Shown here piece after piece: positions 48,867-57,687 of a stretch of 64,000 nt of DNA (positions are counted from its first letter, which is position 1; each line of letters opens with the position of its first letter). Origin of the DNA: Bacteroidales bacterium (GTDB lineage: Bacteria; Bacteroidota; Bacteroidia; Bacteroidales; UBA7960); NCBI GenBank assembly GCA_003550725.1, contig PUKZ01000095.1, positions 1 to 64,000 of the forward strand. Reading direction: 5' to 3'. Both the position numbers and the translations under genes were made by a program. Below the pieces are notes generated by a model. The model was not told the origin of the DNA. It was given only the letters and a program-made list of their open reading frames with translations, and ran no database searches.

Positions 48867-49442
48867 TTATTGATCATTTATCTTTTTTGCATTAATTTCA
48901 GCCTTAAGTATAAAAAACTCATTTTCATCATCTAAAGGCAAAAATTGATAAACAAGCTTGTTCCTGGTACGTTTGGCAACTTCAATAAGACCTAATCCTG
49001 CACCCCCCTTTTCAGAAATACAACCCTCTGTAATCTGCTTTTTATACATCATCTTCAATTCATCCCTGCTTGATTGATTAACTTCTTTTATCGTTTGTTC
49101 CAGATATTTTTTCTTTTGTAAAGTAACCTTATTGGCAGTAATAACATAATAAATATCATCTTTTTGACCAATCAGAAATAGTCCTTTCCCGATATGAAAC
49201 TTATCAATTATCTCATCAGAATGCTTGGTTATGTTCTGTAATGTTTCAACCATTACCGAATAAACCTTACTAATAGTAGACTTCTGCTCATCTTTCCTGC
49301 CCATATCTTCTTCGGCCATGCGGGTAAACATTTTAGTAATCTGGTGATGAAATCCTCCCAAATAAACAATGGAAATCCCATTTTCTGTCATCTCGTCATA
49401 AATATTCAACACCGACTTAATAAATCCAACTGTTAGTTTCAT
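48867..49442 (-). CDS. SiaB family protein kinase (DUF6272)
   Basis: This 191-residue protein resembles the SiaB group: YLGGFHHQIT near the N-terminus, ETLQNITKHSD (a modified N-box of an HATPase fold) and EKGGAGLGLIEVAKRT (a G-box). SiaB in Pseudomonas phosphorylates the STAS protein SiaC within a c-di-GMP-linked aggregation switch. Here no SiaA-type phosphatase, SiaC or GGDEF gene is adjacent, so its partner must be elsewhere. It is probably cytoplasmic. It lies 82 bases upstream of recG on the same strand but is unlikely to be functionally tied to it. Confidence 0.72.
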   Translation of the reverse strand: MKLTVGFIKSVLNIYDEMTENGISIVYLGGFHHQITKMFTRMAEEDMGRKDEQKSTISKVYSVMVETLQNITKHSDEIIDKFHIGKGLFLIGQKDDIYYVITANKVTLQKKKYLEQTIKEVNQSSRDELKMMYKKQITEGCISEKGGAGLGLIEVAKRTRNKLVYQFLPLDDENEFFILKAEINAKKINDQ

Positions 49443-50101
49443 ATAAATATAGTTTAATGATGTAATTATTTAATAATAATATTTGTGATTTCGTAGTGTT
49501 AAAATTAATGTAATAGTTAACTTTTGCTAAATTAAAAAAAAATAAATATTAACAAATCAGTGATTCACATAATTATCATAATCATATAAAATATTTGCCG
49601 GCATAAAATCTTATACAATGCAAGTACTTATAACCAAAGGCAAATAATTAAACTTTTATAAAAAACTTTTAAACAATACTATATTTTTCAATAAAAAAAC
49701 CACTATATCAAAAAAATATCCGTCTGTCAATAAAACACTCTTGAAAACAATGCATAGGCAATATTTTTTTCTAATAACAGCAATTACAAGCAAACAGAAA
49801 ATGACAAATTTGGCCTTTAAACTTTTTATTGGTAAAACTGTTATTTAGGTTAGAAATTTTTTAAACAACTTTCTTATAGAATATTCTCTAATTTGTAATT
49901 TTGCAGTAATTTGTAAATGACATTAATTTTCTGTTTTTTTTAATAGAAAATTTTATTCACTAACATATTGTTTACCTTATTGTTTTGTTATACTTCATCA
50001 TATAATTAAAGCTAATAAGTCATTTTTAATCAAATTTAGCAAATAGCCATTTTCCATAAATAAATTTAAAGAGCCACATATTTATTATTACTAGATTTAA
50101 T
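49443..50101. promoter_or_regulatory. Long AT-rich gap upstream of the TonB receptor gene
   Basis: No gene was seen in 659 bases. TAATTTTG at 49896-49903 matches the -7 consensus exactly and could start the receptor transcript, giving a leader of about 190 bases. No riboswitch, operator palindrome or repeat was recognised. Confidence 0.35.
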
Positions 50102-52441
50102 ATGCTCAACATATTCAAGATTTTTCTTCTTTTTTTCTTATTAGCCAATATAACTGTATCTGCCGGGCTCTCAACCAGGCATACCATAAAAGGGCATATT
50201 ACAGATGCTTCAAGCGGTGAGGTTCTTCCGGGTGCAACTGTTCAAATAGAATCTGTTAATAAAGGAACTACCACCAATAATTATGGATTTTACAGTATTA
50301 ATCTCAAAGAAGGGGCATATAAGCTTAAAATTTCCTACATTGGGTATAATACTGAATATTTTGATATTGAGCTGAATTCAAACGAGTCAATTGATTTTGA
50401 ACTGGAGCCTATACACACTGATCTCGCAGAGGTTGTTATCACCGATGAGCGGGCCGATCGCCATATTACGGATGTACGCATGAGTACAAGTAAGCTTTCA
50501 ATAGAAAAAGTCAGATCAATCCCTGCATTTATGGGTGAAACCGATATTCTAAAAACCTTGCATTTATTACCGGGAGTATCCTGGGGGGCTGAAGGAACAA
50601 CCGGGTTTTTTGTCAGGGGCGGTGGTCAGGATCAAAACATGATTTTGCTTGACGAAGCTCCTATTTATAACGCATCGCATTTGATGGGATTTTTTTCGGT
50701 TTTCAACCCAGATGTGATAAGGGATTTTCAGCTATACAAGGGCGGCATCCCGGCACAATATGGTGGAAGATTATCATCTGTTCTTGATATTCGGATGAAT
50801 GACGGTAATAACAGAGAGTTTAAAGGAACTGGTGGGATAGGAACAATTTCAAGCAGGCTAACATTAGAAGGCCCCTTAAAAAAAGATACAGGCAGTTTTA
50901 TAGTATCGGGGCGACGAACTTATGCAGACCTGTTTCTGCCCTTATCTTCTGATCCAAATCTTCAAAACAATCAACTTTTCTTTTATGACCTAAATGCAAA
51001 AGCAAACTACAGGTTCAATAAAAATAACCGTCTTTTTGTTTCAGGTTATTTTGGCAAAGATGTTTTCAGGTTTGATGATATTTTCGGCTTTAAGTGGGGC
51101 AATACATCCTCCACATTAAGATGGAACCACATTTTCAACAGTAAATTATTCTCAAATTTTACCTTTGTATACAGTAATTACGATTACAATCTGCATGCCG
51201 AAGAAGGCATGCTTTCTGTTGACTGGGCTTCACATATAGAAGACATCACCTTAAAAGGAGATTTCACCTGGTATCCAAACCCCGAAAATACAGTTAAGTT
51301 CGGCCTACATTCAACATCCCACTCCTTAAACCCGGGGCATATTATAGGTATTGATGGCGAAGAACCTATAGCAGAATATAAAATGCCAAACAACTACGCT
51401 CTACACCACTCATTATATGCATCAAACAAACATAAATTATCAGAAAATATTACAGTTGAATATGGATTACGTTATTCGCTGTTTCAGAATATCGGTGAAG
51501 CAACAATCTATTCGTATGATAAAAATTATAATGTAACTGATACTTCTAAATATGCCAGTGGCGAAATTTTTGATCATCACCACGGACTAGAGCCAAGAAT
51601 TGCCATGGTTTATCAATTGGATGAAAAGCAAAGTGTTAAGGCTAATTACAATCGAACCAGGCAGTATCTGCATCAGGCAACAAACACAACCGCAGCAACT
51701 CCTCTTGATGTATGGTTTCCAAGTAGCCCTAATGTAAAACCACAAATTGCAGATCAGTGGGCTATAGGTTACTTCAGAAATTTTTACAATAATACTTTTG
51801 AAAGTTCGCTGGAACTTTATTATAAAAATATGAAAAACCAAATAGATTTCCGTGAAAACGCTTCGTTGCTTCTAAACCCATATTTGGAGAGCGAGCTAAG
51901 AACAGGCAAAGCCTGGGCATATGGCGCAGAATTTATGATAAACAAAACAAAAGGAGATTTTACAGGTTGGATAAGTTACACATGGTCGAAAACAATGAGA
52001 AAAATCCCTGCCATTAATAACGGAGAACCTTACCCTGCCGCCTATGACCGCCCACACGACATCTCTCTTGTTTTGTCATACGATGTTAATCAACGCATTA
52101 ATGCATCTGCCAGCTGGACCTATAATACAGGCAGGCCTATAACAATGCCTGCCGGAAAATTTGAATATAAAGGTCTAACATTACCAACTTATTCAAAACG
52201 AAATAGTGAAAGACTACCGGATTACCACAGGTTAGACCTTTCATTAACAATAAAAACAACAAGACAAATAACAAGAAACTGGGAAGGAAAATGGAATATC
52301 TCGGTTTATAATGCATATTACCGGAAAAATGTTTTTTCTTATTATTTTGATAAAAATGAAGATAACCCCGGCAAAACACAAGCATATAAAATATTCCTGT
52401 TTGGAATTATACCCGCGGTTTCCTATAATTTCAGCTTTTGA
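50102..52441 (+). CDS. TonB-dependent outer-membrane receptor
   Basis: This 779-residue outer-membrane transporter has a signal peptide (MLNIFKIFLLFFLLANITVSAG), a carboxypeptidase-regulatory-like domain (about 27-110, IKGHITDASSGEVLPGATVQI), the plug domain (TDILKTLHLLPGVSWGAEG, FFVRGGGQDQNMILLDEAPIYN) and a 22-strand-type barrel ending in a C-terminal Phe (SYNFSF). It lacks SusC length and no SusD follows. Instead a DUF4249 lipoprotein starts 20 bases after the stop, a recurrent pairing in Bacteroidota. The substrate is unknown. Confidence 0.93.
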   Translation: MLNIFKIFLLFFLLANITVSAGLSTRHTIKGHITDASSGEVLPGATVQIESVNKGTTTNNYGFYSINLKEGAYKLKISYIGYNTEYFDIELNSNESIDFELEPIHTDLAEVVITDERADRHITDVRMSTSKLSIEKVRSIPAFMGETDILKTLHLLPGVSWGAEGTTGFFVRGGGQDQNMILLDEAPIYNASHLMGFFSVFNPDVIRDFQLYKGGIPAQYGGRLSSVLDIRMNDGNNREFKGTGGIGTISSRLTLEGPLKKDTGSFIVSGRRTYADLFLPLSSDPNLQNNQLFFYDLNAKANYRFNKNNRLFVSGYFGKDVFRFDDIFGFKWGNTSSTLRWNHIFNSKLFSNFTFVYSNYDYNLHAEEGMLSVDWASHIEDITLKGDFTWYPNPENTVKFGLHSTSHSLNPGHIIGIDGEEPIAEYKMPNNYALHHSLYASNKHKLSENITVEYGLRYSLFQNIGEATIYSYDKNYNVTDTSKYASGEIFDHHHGLEPRIAMVYQLDEKQSVKANYNRTRQYLHQATNTTAATPLDVWFPSSPNVKPQIADQWAIGYFRNFYNNTFESSLELYYKNMKNQIDFRENASLLLNPYLESELRTGKAWAYGAEFMINKTKGDFTGWISYTWSKTMRKIPAINNGEPYPAAYDRPHDISLVLSYDVNQRINASASWTYNTGRPITMPAGKFEYKGLTLPTYSKRNSERLPDYHRLDLSLTIKTTRQITRNWEGKWNISVYNAYYRKNVFSYYFDKNEDNPGKTQAYKIFLFGIIPAVSYNFSF

Positions 52442-52461
52442 TTAATAAAAAACGCAAACTA

Positions 52462-53265
52462 ATGAAAATATTAAATATTAAGCTTGTATTTTTTTGTCTC
52501 TTCAGCCTATTATGCTGTGTAGAAGAAATAGATCTTCTGCTCCATGAAGATGAATATTCAAAATTGGTTATTGATGGCATGATTACAAATGATACTACAA
52601 GTCATAAGGTCTATCTGAGTAAAACAAGACCCTACTTATCTGAAAAGCCAGCAAAAAAAGTCACAGAAGCAAATGTAACAATTAAAGACAATAAAGGAAA
52701 TATTTTCAAACTGGCTGAAAAAGATTCCGGAATATACAAAACCAATAATGATGTATATGGGGTCATCGGCAAAACTTATACCCTGACAATCGATTATGAT
52801 AATGAGACTTATTATGCTGAATCAACTATGAAGCCGATTCCCTTAATTGATTCATTAGTTTATGAATATGACGACTCACGCAAACAATACAATATAATAC
52901 TCTACGGTAAAGATCCGGAAAGCAAAAACGGCAAATACATGTGGAATGTATATGTAAACGGAAAGCTTATAACCAAAACCATTGACATGATAAACTTTAC
53001 TAATGACGCATCATTAAAAGAAGGATATTTAATCAATCGAAGACCTTATAATTATAATATTCAAAAATATGATACGGTAACAATTGAAACACATTCAATC
53101 ACCGAAGATGCGATTATATTTTTTGAAGGAATACTATCCGAACCAACTTTTACAGGTAACCCTTTTGAAACACCCCCGGCAAACGTACAAGGCAATATCT
53201 CAAATGATGCTATAGGATTATTTTTTACCTCCGGTATTACACGGGATACATTAATTATTAAATAA
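52462..53265 (+). CDS. DUF4249 family lipoprotein
   Basis: Chosen from the internal ATG, the protein has 267 residues and begins MKILNIKLVFFCLFSLLCC with a lipobox at Cys18 or Cys19, so it is probably an outer-membrane lipoprotein. The body has KLVIDGMITNDTTSHKVYLSKTRPY and later EATVTIKDN-like and GIYKTNNDVYGVIGKTYTLTI segments, typical of DUF4249, an Ig-like family encoded after TonB receptors. The ORF-track TTG overlaps the receptor stop and is not needed. It probably works with the receptor as a surface accessory. The ligand is unknown. Confidence 0.82.
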   Translation: MKILNIKLVFFCLFSLLCCVEEIDLLLHEDEYSKLVIDGMITNDTTSHKVYLSKTRPYLSEKPAKKVTEANVTIKDNKGNIFKLAEKDSGIYKTNNDVYGVIGKTYTLTIDYDNETYYAESTMKPIPLIDSLVYEYDDSRKQYNIILYGKDPESKNGKYMWNVYVNGKLITKTIDMINFTNDASLKEGYLINRRPYNYNIQKYDTVTIETHSITEDAIIFFEGILSEPTFTGNPFETPPANVQGNISNDAIGLFFTSGITRDTLIIK

Positions 53266-53357
53266 CCAGGTGAAATCATAATTTATATTACTTAATAAAG
53301 GCAGATTTTGATAATTAAAATAATTACTTTTGAAGAAAATAACCATATGAAACCACA

Positions 53358-54329
53358 ATGACCTTAAAAGAAATAAGTGCCCCTATAAAATCCAACCTAA
53401 AAGAGTTTGAAAATCAATTCAAATTCTCCATGAAAAGTAAAGTGCCTTTGCTTAATACTATTACCAGGTACATAGTAAAAAGAAAGGGTAAACAAATACG
53501 ACCCATGTTTGTATTTTTTGCTGCAAATATGTGCGGGGGTATTACAGAAAAAACATACAGGGCCGCGACACTAATTGAGCTTCTGCATACTGCAACACTC
53601 ATACATGATGATGTTGTAGACGATTCAAACGAAAGAAGAGGTTTTTTTTCACTTAATGCCCTCTGGAAAAACAAAATCTCTGTACTTGTAGGTGATTACC
53701 TGCTCTCAAGAGGATTACTCCTGGCCCTGGAAAATGAAGATTTTGAACTGCTGAAAATTGTTTCAAATTCAGTCAGGGAAATGAGTGAAGGCGAACTGCT
53801 CCAGGTTGAAAAAACCCGAAATATAAATATTGAAGAAGATGTTTATTTTAAAATAATTACAAAAAAAACAGCATCTCTCATAGCATCATGTTTTACATCC
53901 GGAGCAGCTTCTGTAATATCAAATCAGGATATAATAGAAAAAATGTATCAAATAGGAATTAATTGTGGTATCGCTTTTCAAATTAAAGATGATCTGTTAG
54001 ACTATAATATTGACTCGCTAAAAGGTAAGCCCTCAGGAATGGATATTAAAGACAGGAAAATGACTTTACCACTGATTTATCTCCTGAATAATGCTGATTA
54101 CCAACAAAAAAGAAAAATTATCAACATATTAAAAAACCACAATCATGACCCGGAAAAAATAAATACACTGATACAAAAGGTAAATAATAGTGGTGGTATT
54201 GATTACGCCCGGGAAAAAATGTGCCATTTTAAAAATATAGCGCTGAAAACACTCTATAGTTTTCCCGATTCCGATTCTCGCAAATCATTGGAAAAACTTA
54301 TTAATTTCACAATCCAAAGAGATAATTAG
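53358..54329 (+). CDS. Long-chain polyprenyl diphosphate synthase
   Basis: This 323-residue trans-prenyltransferase has KQIRPMFVFF, the first motif DDVVDDSNERRG (Asp84, Asp85, Asp88) and the second, KDDLLDYNIDSLKGKPSGMDIKDRKMTLPL. Ala79, five residues before the first motif, is small, which lets the chain grow. Together with GKPSGMDI this fits an octaprenyl-type synthase supplying the menaquinone side chain. It differs in this from the paralogue at 28219. A TACTTTTG box lies at 53325-53332, 25 bases before the ATG. Confidence 0.9.
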   Translation: MTLKEISAPIKSNLKEFENQFKFSMKSKVPLLNTITRYIVKRKGKQIRPMFVFFAANMCGGITEKTYRAATLIELLHTATLIHDDVVDDSNERRGFFSLNALWKNKISVLVGDYLLSRGLLLALENEDFELLKIVSNSVREMSEGELLQVEKTRNINIEEDVYFKIITKKTASLIASCFTSGAASVISNQDIIEKMYQIGINCGIAFQIKDDLLDYNIDSLKGKPSGMDIKDRKMTLPLIYLLNNADYQQKRKIINILKNHNHDPEKINTLIQKVNNSGGIDYAREKMCHFKNIALKTLYSFPDSDSRKSLEKLINFTIQRDN

Positions 54330-54492
54330 ACAATAATATTATCGTTTATCAGTGAAAGAAAAAGCATATATCATCAATAATAAAAATTAACAGTTGCTAT
54401 TTAAAAAGGATTTATAATCGCAGTAATAATTTTTAAAGATGATTTTTTGAACAATTTTGATATCAACATTAATAAAAAATATATATTTCAAT

Positions 54493-56238
54493 ATGATGAC
54501 AAAAAAAATAACATTTACTTTTTTAATTATTTTAATTGCTTTTTCGGCCGGTTCTTTGTCAGCTCAAAAGTTTGAATTACCAATACAACATGAAGAGTTG
54601 AAGGGACAAGGCGACTCTATTGATAACCAAAAACATGGAAAATGGATTTATTACGATAAAAACAATACTATAAGAAAAAAAGGGAAATATGATTCAGGTA
54701 GTCGAAAAAATACATGGAACTTCTTCAATAGTGATTCAATAAAAATATTTGATTTTGATTACGACCTGAAAACCTATACCAAATACTATGAAAACGGCAT
54801 AGTAAAAAAAACGGGTGAATGGCATGAAACCGGAAAAGAAGGAAAATGGAAATATTTTAATGATAACGGGAAAAAAGAAGCCAGGGGCAGTTTTAAGAAT
54901 AACTTAAAATCAGGAAATTGGAAGTATTGGTCTTCAGATGGAACTTTAAAAAAAGAACATAATCATACTACGGGAGAAAGAAAAATATTTTATCAAAGCG
55001 GTCAAATTAAAGAAAAAGGTTTGATAAAGGATGACCATAAAACAGGTTTATGGAAATATTGGTATAAATCGGGCAATATATGGTCAAAAGGCAAATATGA
55101 CAGCGGTGAAAAAACAGGTTTGTGGGAATATTGGTACGAAGACGGAACAAAATGGTCTGAAATACAATACGAAGAAGGATTATCAAGGGGATGGTTTCCT
55201 AATGGTGTACTTGAAATGAAAGGTAATATAAAAGACGGTCTTAAACATGGATTATGGAAATTTTATTATGAAGATGGTGAGTTAAAAGAAAAATCAACTT
55301 ATTCAAAGGGGAAAAAAAATGGCGAAAGCAAAAAATACTTCGAAAACGGTAAAAAGAAATTTGAGGGAATTTATAAGGATAATCAAATACATGGTTATGC
55401 ACACTGGTATTATGAAAACGGAAAGCCTGAAATGGAAGGCAATTTGATAAAAGGTTTACAAGACAGTACATGGATTTTTTATAATGATAACGGAAATATT
55501 GCAAGCAAAGGTAATTTTAAAAAAGGTGTTCAACATGGTCATTGGACATATTTTTACAGTTGTGGCAATAAATTACGCGAAGGAAACTTCAAGGATGGTG
55601 ATCGCAGCGGACTGTGGGCTACATGGTATGAATCAGGGGCTAAAAGCCATAAAGGTCATTTTAAGGAGAATAAGGAAAACGGTGTATGGACTAGCTGGTA
55701 TGAAAATGGGCAAAAAAAAGACCGTGGTAAATTTAACATGGGCAAAATGGACAAACTATGGGAAGGTTGGTTTGAAAATGGACAAAAACAATATATCATA
55801 AACTATAATAACGATTTGCGACACGGTAAAGCACAGCATTGGTATAAAAACGGAAACAAAAGATATACCGGAAGGTATAAAGAAGGTACTAAGGAAGGCA
55901 AGTGGAAACAATGGTACGAAAATGGAAATTTACAAAAAACAGGATTATATGAAAAGGGAAAAAAGCAGGGTAAATGGCATTTTTACTGTGAACAAGGATC
56001 TTTAGCAAGAGAACAGGGATTTAAAGATAACCGGCCTGAAGGTAAATTTACTGCATATTACAGCAATGGTAATGAATTGCAAACCGGAAATTTCAAAAAT
56101 GGAAAACGTGTCGGCGAATGGACTATCAGGGATAGATTTGGTAACAAAAAAAGAGTTATGGTATACGATGACAATGGAAATCTTCTTCATCAGGAAAAAT
56201 TCGAACAAAGGTCAAGGAGAGGGCGTTTTCCATATTAA
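54493..56238 (+). CDS. Secreted MORN-repeat protein
   Basis: ATG 54493 gives 581 residues and a clear signal peptide (MMTKKITFTFLIILIAFSAGSLSAQ), better than the TTG in the ORF track. Nearly all of the mature protein is an array of about 21-22 MORN_2-type units of roughly 23 residues (WYENGxxxxxGxYKxGxKxGxW). It is lysine- and tryptophan-rich. No catalytic domain is visible and no T9SS signal is seen at the C-terminus. Such arrays are often annotated as YwqK-like antitoxin domains, but nothing here supports a toxin-antitoxin role. Envelope location and a binding or scaffolding role are inferred. Confidence 0.85.
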   Translation: MMTKKITFTFLIILIAFSAGSLSAQKFELPIQHEELKGQGDSIDNQKHGKWIYYDKNNTIRKKGKYDSGSRKNTWNFFNSDSIKIFDFDYDLKTYTKYYENGIVKKTGEWHETGKEGKWKYFNDNGKKEARGSFKNNLKSGNWKYWSSDGTLKKEHNHTTGERKIFYQSGQIKEKGLIKDDHKTGLWKYWYKSGNIWSKGKYDSGEKTGLWEYWYEDGTKWSEIQYEEGLSRGWFPNGVLEMKGNIKDGLKHGLWKFYYEDGELKEKSTYSKGKKNGESKKYFENGKKKFEGIYKDNQIHGYAHWYYENGKPEMEGNLIKGLQDSTWIFYNDNGNIASKGNFKKGVQHGHWTYFYSCGNKLREGNFKDGDRSGLWATWYESGAKSHKGHFKENKENGVWTSWYENGQKKDRGKFNMGKMDKLWEGWFENGQKQYIINYNNDLRHGKAQHWYKNGNKRYTGRYKEGTKEGKWKQWYENGNLQKTGLYEKGKKQGKWHFYCEQGSLAREQGFKDNRPEGKFTAYYSNGNELQTGNFKNGKRVGEWTIRDRFGNKKRVMVYDDNGNLLHQEKFEQRSRRGRFPY

Positions 56239-56300
56239 AATTTGATCTAATCTTAAAAACATATATCATAAATAAGTAATCATAAAAAAAAGAGAACCCT

Positions 56301-56317
56301 TTAACAAAAATTGTTAA
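56301..56317. terminator. Possible weak terminator between MORN gene and ArsR gene
   Basis: TTAACAA-AAA-TTGTTAA forms a seven-pair AT-only stem, with AGAG upstream and CTCT downstream able to extend it across small internal loops. It sits between two convergent genes. Stability would be low. Confidence 0.35.
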
Positions 56318-56370
56318 AAAACTCTCCCTTTTCACAAACTTTTCACAAATTAAGCAAAATCTTCAGCCAA

Positions 56371-56664
56371 TTAATTGCATTTTTCAATACATTCTATAAT
56401 ACTTTTCAACGCGTCATCTTTGATTGAATAAAAAGTATTCTTGCCACTCCTTCGGCTTTTAAGAACACCCTTATTTTTCAAAACATTCAAATGATGCGAA
56501 GCTGATGCCTGCTCAATTTTTAGATTTTCATAAATTGATGTAACATTCATTTGCTTGTTCTTATCAAGCATCTCAATTATAGCTATTCTCATAGGATGCG
56601 CTATAGCACGTAATTTACTTGCTGCATCTTCAAGTTTTTTTGCGTCAAGTCTTTGATTTCCCAT
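56371..56664 (-). CDS. ArsR/SmtB-type winged-helix regulator
   Basis: This 97-residue DNA-binding protein has AIAHPMRIAIIEMLD and the recognition region EQASASHHLNVLKNKGVLKSRRSGKNTFYSI of ArsR-type regulators. It lacks the ELCVC-type Cys site. Cys92 and Cys96 at the very C-terminus (ECIEKCN) could bind metal, which is speculative. An exact -7 box, TACCTTTG on the minus strand (56708-56715), lies 44 bases upstream, so it is transcribed separately from sdhB. The target is unknown. Confidence 0.85.
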   Translation of the reverse strand: MGNQRLDAKKLEDAASKLRAIAHPMRIAIIEMLDKNKQMNVTSIYENLKIEQASASHHLNVLKNKGVLKSRRSGKNTFYSIKDDALKSIIECIEKCN

Positions 56665-56707
56665 AATAAGATTATATTAAATATTAAAAAAATCTGTTTG
56701 ATTATAT

Positions 56708-56715
56708 CAAAGGTA
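56708..56715 (-). promoter_or_regulatory. Candidate -7 box for the second ArsR-type gene
   Basis: Read on the minus strand, TACCTTTG matches TAnnTTTG. No TTTG is found at the right distance upstream. Confidence 0.4.
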
Positions 56716-56788
56716 TGAAATATTTAAATATTAATTATAGTTTTTTGTTTTTTTTCTGTATTTTTATCTTGTTACTAGGAAGTTATAG

Positions 56789-57544
56789 TTATTTCGCCTT
56801 AGATTTGCAAACTTTAGCTTTAAAAAATTCACGGTTCATAAGGGCAATAAACTCCACATCAATCCCTTTTGGGCAGTCAATTTGACAACTATAGGTATTT
56901 GAGCATCCCCCAAATCCCAAATCATCCATTTTTTTGACCATTTTTTGGACTCTCCGGGCAGCTTCAGGTTTACCATGAGGTAATAATGCCAATTGCGACA
57001 CTTTCGCCGCTACAAATAACATAGCTGAAGAATTTTTGCATGCCGCGGCACATGCCCCACAGCCTATACATTCAGCAGCATCGAAAGCCTTGTCTGATGA
57101 ATGTTTATCGACAGGTATAGAATTGGCTTCCGGTGCAGAGCCTGCATTAACACTGATATACCCGCCTGAACGAATAATTTCATCTAAAGCAGTGCGATCA
57201 ACCATAAGATCTTTGATAACAGGAAAAGCTTTCGACCTCCATGGTTCAACAACAATGGTACTGCCATCCTCAAAAGATCGCAAATGAAGCTCGCATGTTG
57301 TTGTCTTTTTCTCAGGGCCATGCGGACGACCGTTTATATACATGCCGCATGCGCCACAAATACCCTCCCTGCAATCATGGTCAAATGCTATCGGATCGTC
57401 ACCCTTCTTTATTAATTGTTCGTTTAAAAAATCAAGCATTTCCAAAAAAGACATTTCAGGCGATACGTTTTCCAGGTTGTATTTAACAAAACGCCCCTTT
57501 GCATTTGCGTTTTTTTGTCGCCATATTTTTAATGTGATATTCAT
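56789..57544 (-). CDS. sdhB: Succinate dehydrogenase/fumarate reductase iron-sulfur subunit
   Basis: This 251-residue subunit carries the three iron-sulfur clusters between the flavoprotein and the quinone site. The [2Fe-2S] ligands are in [15 protein letters not shown] with a downstream CEL, and the [4Fe-4S]/[3Fe-4S] ligands in [31 protein letters not shown]. All are intact. It is the last gene of sdhCAB, 143 bases after sdhA, a longer gap than between sdhC and sdhA (29 bases). The complex sits on the inner membrane and may run in either direction. Confidence 0.96.
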   Translation of the reverse strand: MNITLKIWRQKNANAKGRFVKYNLENVSPEMSFLEMLDFLNEQLIKKGDDPIAFDHDCREGICGACGMYINGRPHGPEKKTTTCELHLRSFEDGSTIVVEPWRSKAFPVIKDLMVDRTALDEIIRSGGYISVNAGSAPEANSIPVDKHSSDKAFDAAECIGCGACAAACKNSSAMLFVAAKVSQLALLPHGKPEAARRVQKMVKKMDDLGFGGCSNTYSCQIDCPKGIDVEFIALMNREFFKAKVCKSKAK

Positions 57545-57687
57545 GGTTGTATATATTTATAATTCGGCTGTTAACTAATTTAATATCGGTTTATACAACA
57601 TATAATATTAATAGACATTTTACAATTCCAAGCGTAAACAGAGCAATCATCTTTCAGCATACAAAGTTTGTAATATCATTACTAAAT

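Noticed and set aside
50102-53265. SusC/SusD polysaccharide utilisation pair
   Set aside because: The receptor is short for SusC and the following lipoprotein has the DUF4249 pattern, not SusD helices. No glycoside hydrolase is nearby.
54493-56238. Toxin-antitoxin system suggested by YwqK-like annotation of MORN repeats
   Set aside because: The protein is secreted, very long, and has no adjacent small toxin gene.
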